Positions 5,246 to 5,993 of a DNA stretch of 5,993 nt are shown here, piece by piece. The notes beneath the pieces were generated by a model. That model saw nothing but the letters and a program-made list of their open reading frames with translations. It did no database searches and was not told the origin of the DNA. Source of the stretch: Candidatus Acidiferrales bacterium (GTDB taxonomy: Bacteria > Acidobacteriota > Terriglobia > Acidiferrales > UBA7541); the NCBI GenBank assembly GCA_030044295.1, contig JASHWB010000168.1, positions 1-5,993 on the forward strand. The letters are read 5' to 3'. Position numbers and translations under genes: made by a program. The first letter of the stretch is position 1, and each line of letters starts with the position of its first letter.

Positions 5246-5993
5246 TGTCCCTACTGCATGTAATCATCCTTGCCATTGTGCAGGGGCTGGCCGAACTGCT
5301 ACCGGTTTCCAGCTCGGCGCACGTGATCGTAGCCGAAAAGCTGATGGGCATGGACCCGTCGGCGCCGGAAATGACGCTCCTGCTGGTGATGCTGCACACC
5401 GGGACGATGCTGGCGGTGATCGTCTATTTCTGGCGGCGCTGGTGGCGGACTTTCTTTCATTCGGCGGCCGAATTCAAGAATTTTGCTGTCGCGCTGATCA
5501 CGGCGACGATCCTGACCGGTATTGTGGGCGGCGGGATCATCGAGTTCATCGAAAAAATCCTGATGCGCCGCCAGCCGCACGCGTGGGTAGAGCAGCTTTT
5601 CAATCGGCTTGACCTCATCGCCGCGGCGCTCGCTGTTGCGGGGGTATTTATCCTGGTTGCTGGGCTGATCGAAAACAGGCGGTCTGGGCTCGATGGTTCC
5701 GCGCAGGCGGGCGAACCGAATGGCAGCGAGACTCCTTCGGCGTCGGCGAGTCCCGCGGGGCGCGTCTCCGGCGTTGCCACTCGATGGCTCGAAAAGCGAC
5801 TGGAACCGGCGACAGCTTCGACGCCCGAGATGAGACCCTCGCAGTTCTTGTGGATTGGCGCAATTCAGGGGCTCTGCGTCCCCTTCCGAGGGTTTTCCCG
5901 GTCCGGCGCAACGATTTCCGCCGGTTTGCTGCTGCGAATGACGCGGCGAACAGCCGAGGATTTCAGCTTCGCGCTGGCCGTGGTGCTGACGCC
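5245..5993 (+). CDS. uppP: Undecaprenyl-diphosphate phosphatase UppP/BacA, 3' end outside window
   Basis: Integral membrane enzyme that removes a phosphate from undecaprenyl diphosphate to regenerate the lipid carrier for peptidoglycan and other envelope glycans; overproduction in other bacteria gives bacitracin resistance. About 249 residues are present, running off the right edge. The first catalytic motif QGLAELLPVSSSAH is at 13-26, with Q13 and E17 as the (E/Q)xxxE pair and H26 matching the conserved histidine. The second motif is GFSRSGATIS at 216-225, with R219 the expected catalytic arginine. It is preceded by CVPFR rather than the usual xxxP, a variant. Membrane segments are visible near 44-62, 81-98 and 124-142. 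Residues 144-200 form an unusual hydrophilic stretch rich in S, G, A, P and E where E. coli has a short loop. FSFALAVVLT (240-249) matches the conserved region following the second motif, so I estimate 60 to 75 residues are missing. The ATG overlaps the GNAT stop by one base (TAATG), with AGGA (5230-5233) 11 bases upstream. Confidence 0.94.
   Translation, partial: MSLLHVIILAIVQGLAELLPVSSSAHVIVAEKLMGMDPSAPEMTLLLVMLHTGTMLAVIVYFWRRWWRTFFHSAAEFKNFAVALITATILTGIVGGGIIEFIEKILMRRQPHAWVEQLFNRLDLIAAALAVAGVFILVAGLIENRRSGLDGSAQAGEPNGSETPSASASPAGRVSGVATRWLEKRLEPATASTPEMRPSQFLWIGAIQGLCVPFRGFSRSGATISAGLLLRMTRRTAEDFSFALAVVLT

Noticed and set aside
1..5993. Mobile elements, CRISPR repeats, toxin-antitoxin or defence genes
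   Set aside because: No transposase, integrase, regularly spaced repeats, terminal inverted repeats or paired small genes are visible. All five genes are common housekeeping families with similar base composition.

Overview
The window is a compact, GC-rich bacterial chromosomal segment with five protein-coding genes in two divergent transcription units. It contains no recognisable mobile element, CRISPR array, tRNA or rRNA. The gene content is an RNase J-type ribonuclease, the DXR enzyme of the methylerythritol phosphate (MEP) pathway, an RseP-type site-2 protease and an UppP lipid phosphatase. Together with the base composition and protein style, this fits a free-living soil-type bacterium. 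Acidobacteriota (Terriglobia-like) is my best guess, but it is an inference from general resemblance and I could not test it.

Leftward unit (minus strand): dxr (1591-2790) is followed by rseP (103-1434). The 156-base gap between them holds a plausible sigma70-like promoter and a purine-rich ribosome binding site for rseP, so rseP may be transcribed on its own as well as with dxr. The first 102 bases, beyond the rseP stop, hold no gene. They carry a good extended -10 sequence pointing left out of the window, probably for the next gene.

Divergent intergenic region (2791-3028): it separates dxr from the rightward unit and holds a perfect 16-bp GC-rich palindrome and candidate -10 elements for both directions.

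Rightward unit (plus strand): rnj (3029-4699) is followed after 6 bases by a RimI-like GNAT acetyltransferase (4706-5245). The stop codon of the GNAT gene overlaps the ATG of uppP (from 5245), which runs off the right edge. The spacing implies one co-transcribed, translationally coupled unit. Both rnj and the GNAT gene appear to start with TTG.

How the genes fit together: DXR commits carbon to isoprenoid precursors, and one of their major products is undecaprenyl phosphate. UppP regenerates that carrier for peptidoglycan and other envelope polymers. RseP is an inner-membrane protease typically involved in envelope-stress signalling and signal-peptide remnant clearance. RNase J handles RNA maturation and decay. 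This is essentially a housekeeping neighbourhood. I found no convincing undescribed multi-gene system. The points worth a second look are a long hydrophilic insert and a variant active-site motif in UppP, two substitutions in the GNAT active region, and the palindrome in the shared regulatory region.
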